Shown here: positions 62,851-64,000 of the stretch, piece after piece
Numbering within the stretch: the stretch's first letter is position 1
Layout: each line of letters begins with the position of its first letter
Position numbers and translations under genes: made by a program
NCBI RefSeq assembly: GCF_002858715.1
Contig: NZ_PJZH01000002.1
Span: 186,001 to 250,000 of the forward strand
DNA: 64,000 nt
Reading direction: 5' to 3'
Source of the DNA: Chimaeribacter coloradensis
Lineage (GTDB): Bacteria; Pseudomonadota; Gammaproteobacteria; Enterobacterales; Enterobacteriaceae
Notes under the pieces: model-generated
Database searches by the model: none
What the model was told of the DNA's origin: nothing
The model's input: the letters and a program-made list of their open reading frames with translations, nothing else

Positions 62851-62879
62851 ATTTTACGGGAAGGTTGCAACACTGTAAA
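62851..62879 (-). promoter_or_regulatory. Promoter of the cyo operon
   Basis: On the minus strand TTTACA (complement of 62874-62879), a 17-base spacer and TAAAAT (complement of 62851-62856), about 50 bases before the cyoA start. Two palindromes lie just upstream (62892-62914 and 62916-62927). In E. coli ArcA and Fnr repress this operon. Confidence 0.7.
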
Positions 62880-62891
62880 CACGCTTAAGCG

Positions 62892-62927
62892 AGTGTCAGC
62901 AAGGTGTTGACACTTTATGTTAACATA
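62892..62927. promoter_or_regulatory. Operator-like palindromes upstream of cyoA
   Basis: AGTGTCA-N9-TGACACT (62892-62914) and the perfect 12-base TATGTTAACATA (62916-62927). They lie just upstream of the -35. The GTTAA core could be part of an ArcA site, but neither is a clean ArcA or Fnr consensus. Confidence 0.45.
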
Positions 62928-63132
62928 GTCACACCTGTAACAGTAGGTGATGATTTCCTAATGGCAACAACGCGTTGTGACAACTAAGCTGCGGATTTTT
63001 AATCTATTTGCTGAAAAAATAACGGCTAAAGGCCGCGATTATTTCGCCAACCAGAAATGTTTAGAAATTCGAGGTTTAAATTATGTAAACAACTTGTGTA
63101 ATTAAGGTGAAAAATAAAATAAATCTGATACC

Positions 63133-63164
63133 GAAAAAAAGCAGAACCCGGAAACACCCGGGTT
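63133..63164 (-). terminator. Terminator of ampG
   Basis: Read on the minus strand, AACCCGG/CCGGGTT stem (63145-63164, 6-base loop), then CTGC and T7. Confidence 0.75.
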
Positions 63165-63278
63165 AATTAGAAAGGCGTAGGGCAGGCGCGTTTTTCGCGG
63201 GCTAGCACAGAAATAGCAACCTGCACGTTTCTTTCTCTGTTATTTGTTCATTTTTTGAACTTGCGACGCCGGGCAAAA

Positions 63279-64000
63279 TTACGTCACTGCCGCAGGCCGT
63301 CGCTGCGCGGCATAATCCAGCCCTGCCCCCCAGAGAATACCACCCAGGCCGAGCGCCATGCCCGCTTCAAATAACCCGGTCAGCAGCGTCCCCATGGCGA
63401 GGCCAGCCAGGGCCGATACCGCCAGCCCGGCCAGCCACAGCAGCAGCACCCCACAGCCCAGGGCAAACAGACGGAAGGCCCAGCGGTATGCCTGCGCAAA
63501 ATGGGTGCGGGGGATGGCATCTTCATGGTGTTGCGCGTACTCCAGCGTGCTGCGGCAGGCGATCAGCAGCAGCAGCCCCGGCACCGCGGCCACAATGGAG
63601 AAGAGGTAGAACAGCGGCCAGCCATGCGCCTCCACAAACCAGCCCGCCACCGGGCCGACATAGACGCGGCCTACCGCTGACAACGCCGAGAGCAGGGCAA
63701 ACTGGGTGGCGGAAAACGACTTGTTGCACAGCGCCATCAGCAGCGCCACAAAGGCTGCGGTGCCCATGCCGCCACACAGGTTTTCAAAGAAAATCGCCAC
63801 CGCCATGCTGAGCAGGTGTTTATCGGTAACGGCCAGCAGCCAGTAACCGGCATTCGACACCGCCTGCAACAGGCCGAAGATCAGCAGGGCACGGAACAGC
63901 GACAGCCGCTGCATCAGCGCGCCGCCATAGAGCGCGCCGACAATGGTCGCTGCCAGCCCCAGGGTTTTATTGATCAGCCCCACATCGCCCGCCTCAAACC
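63279..64000 (-). CDS. ampG: Muropeptide permease AmpG (3' part)
   Basis: The last 240 or so residues. The gene runs off the right edge of the window. AmpG is the inner-membrane MFS importer of anhydro-muropeptides in peptidoglycan recycling and feeds AmpC induction. The frame continues past the apparent start at 63983 (FEAGDVGLINKTLG is open to the end), so the start is outside. Diagnostic segments: FFENLCGGMGTAAFVALLMALCNKSF-type sequence, ALSAVGRVYVGPVAGW and FYLFSIVAAVPG. Same position relative to cyoA as in E. coli. Confidence 0.95.
   Translation of the reverse strand, partial: FEAGDVGLINKTLGLAATIVGALYGGALMQRLSLFRALLIFGLLQAVSNAGYWLLAVTDKHLLSMAVAIFFENLCGGMGTAAFVALLMALCNKSFSATQFALLSALSAVGRVYVGPVAGWFVEAHGWPLFYLFSIVAAVPGLLLLIACRSTLEYAQHHEDAIPRTHFAQAYRWAFRLFALGCGVLLLWLAGLAVSALAGLAMGTLLTGLFEAGMALGLGGILWGAGLDYAAQRRPAAVT

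Larger units (their letters stand above)
62802..63278. other. cyoA-ampG intergenic region
   Basis: 477 AT-rich bases. The cyo promoter and two palindromes occupy 62851-62927, and the ampG terminator 63133-63164. Nothing recognisable was seen in 62930-63130. Confidence 0.6.

Overview
The window is a GC-rich (about 60% by eye) stretch of an Enterobacterales chromosome. Its backbone follows, in order and strand, the Escherichia coli segment from aroL to ampG: aroL-yaiA-ppnP-rdgC-mak-sbcCD-phoBR-brnQ-proY-malZ-acpH-queA-tgt-yajC-secDF-yajI-nrdR-ribDH-nusB-thiL-pgpA-yajO-dxs-ispA-xseB-thiI-yajL-panE-yajQ-yajR-cyoABCDE-ampG. The protein sequences, the GC content, the long SbcC and the peroxiredoxin beside acpH suggest Serratia or a close Yersiniaceae relative. 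The genus is an inference. No tRNA, rRNA, insertion sequence, integrase, attachment site or CRISPR array was seen.

Layout. Positions 1-3.8 kb hold yedI (minus), a small secreted DUF1471 protein, then aroL, yaiA and ppnP. Positions 3.8-13.9 kb hold rdgC and mak, separated by an inserted 8 kb sugar cassette: a hybrid histidine kinase (minus), a ribose-type ABC importer in the order ATPase-permease-binding protein, a D-lyxose-isomerase-family cupin (plus) and an OmpR-type response regulator (minus). Positions 14-22.4 kb hold sbcDC, phoBR with a Pho box, and a PstS-like binding protein. Positions 22.4-28.7 kb are a second accessory block: mngAB-like mannoside PTS and GH38 mannosidase, divergent from a core MetE-like methionine synthase with clear MetR and MetJ sites. 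Positions 29-37.4 kb hold brnQ, proY, malZ, then ggt and a peroxiredoxin as extra genes, then acpH. Positions 37.5-57.8 kb are housekeeping genes: queuosine (queA, tgt), Sec export (yajC, secD, secF), riboflavin (ribD, ribH), thiamine (thiL, thiI) and isoprenoids (dxs, ispA). Positions 57.9-64 kb hold the cytochrome bo3 operon and the 3' part of ampG. Relative to E. coli, aroM, araJ and tsx are missing from their usual places.

How the genes work together. Most convergent pairs share a bidirectional intrinsic terminator (ppnP/rdgC, malZ/ggt, secF/yajI, pgpA/yajO, thiI/yajL, yajQ/yajR). The most interesting unit is the cassette between rdgC and mak. A kinase with a TorS-like helical periplasmic sensor, an RbsB-like binding protein (the same fold class as TorT) and an OmpR/TorR-type regulator surround an importer that delivers unphosphorylated sugar. 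The cupin isomerase family interconverts D-lyxose/D-xylulose and often D-mannose/D-fructose, and mak, the fructokinase gene, lies just beyond. This suggests a binding-protein-sensed, PTS-independent pentose or mannose pathway. That reading is inference from domains and context.
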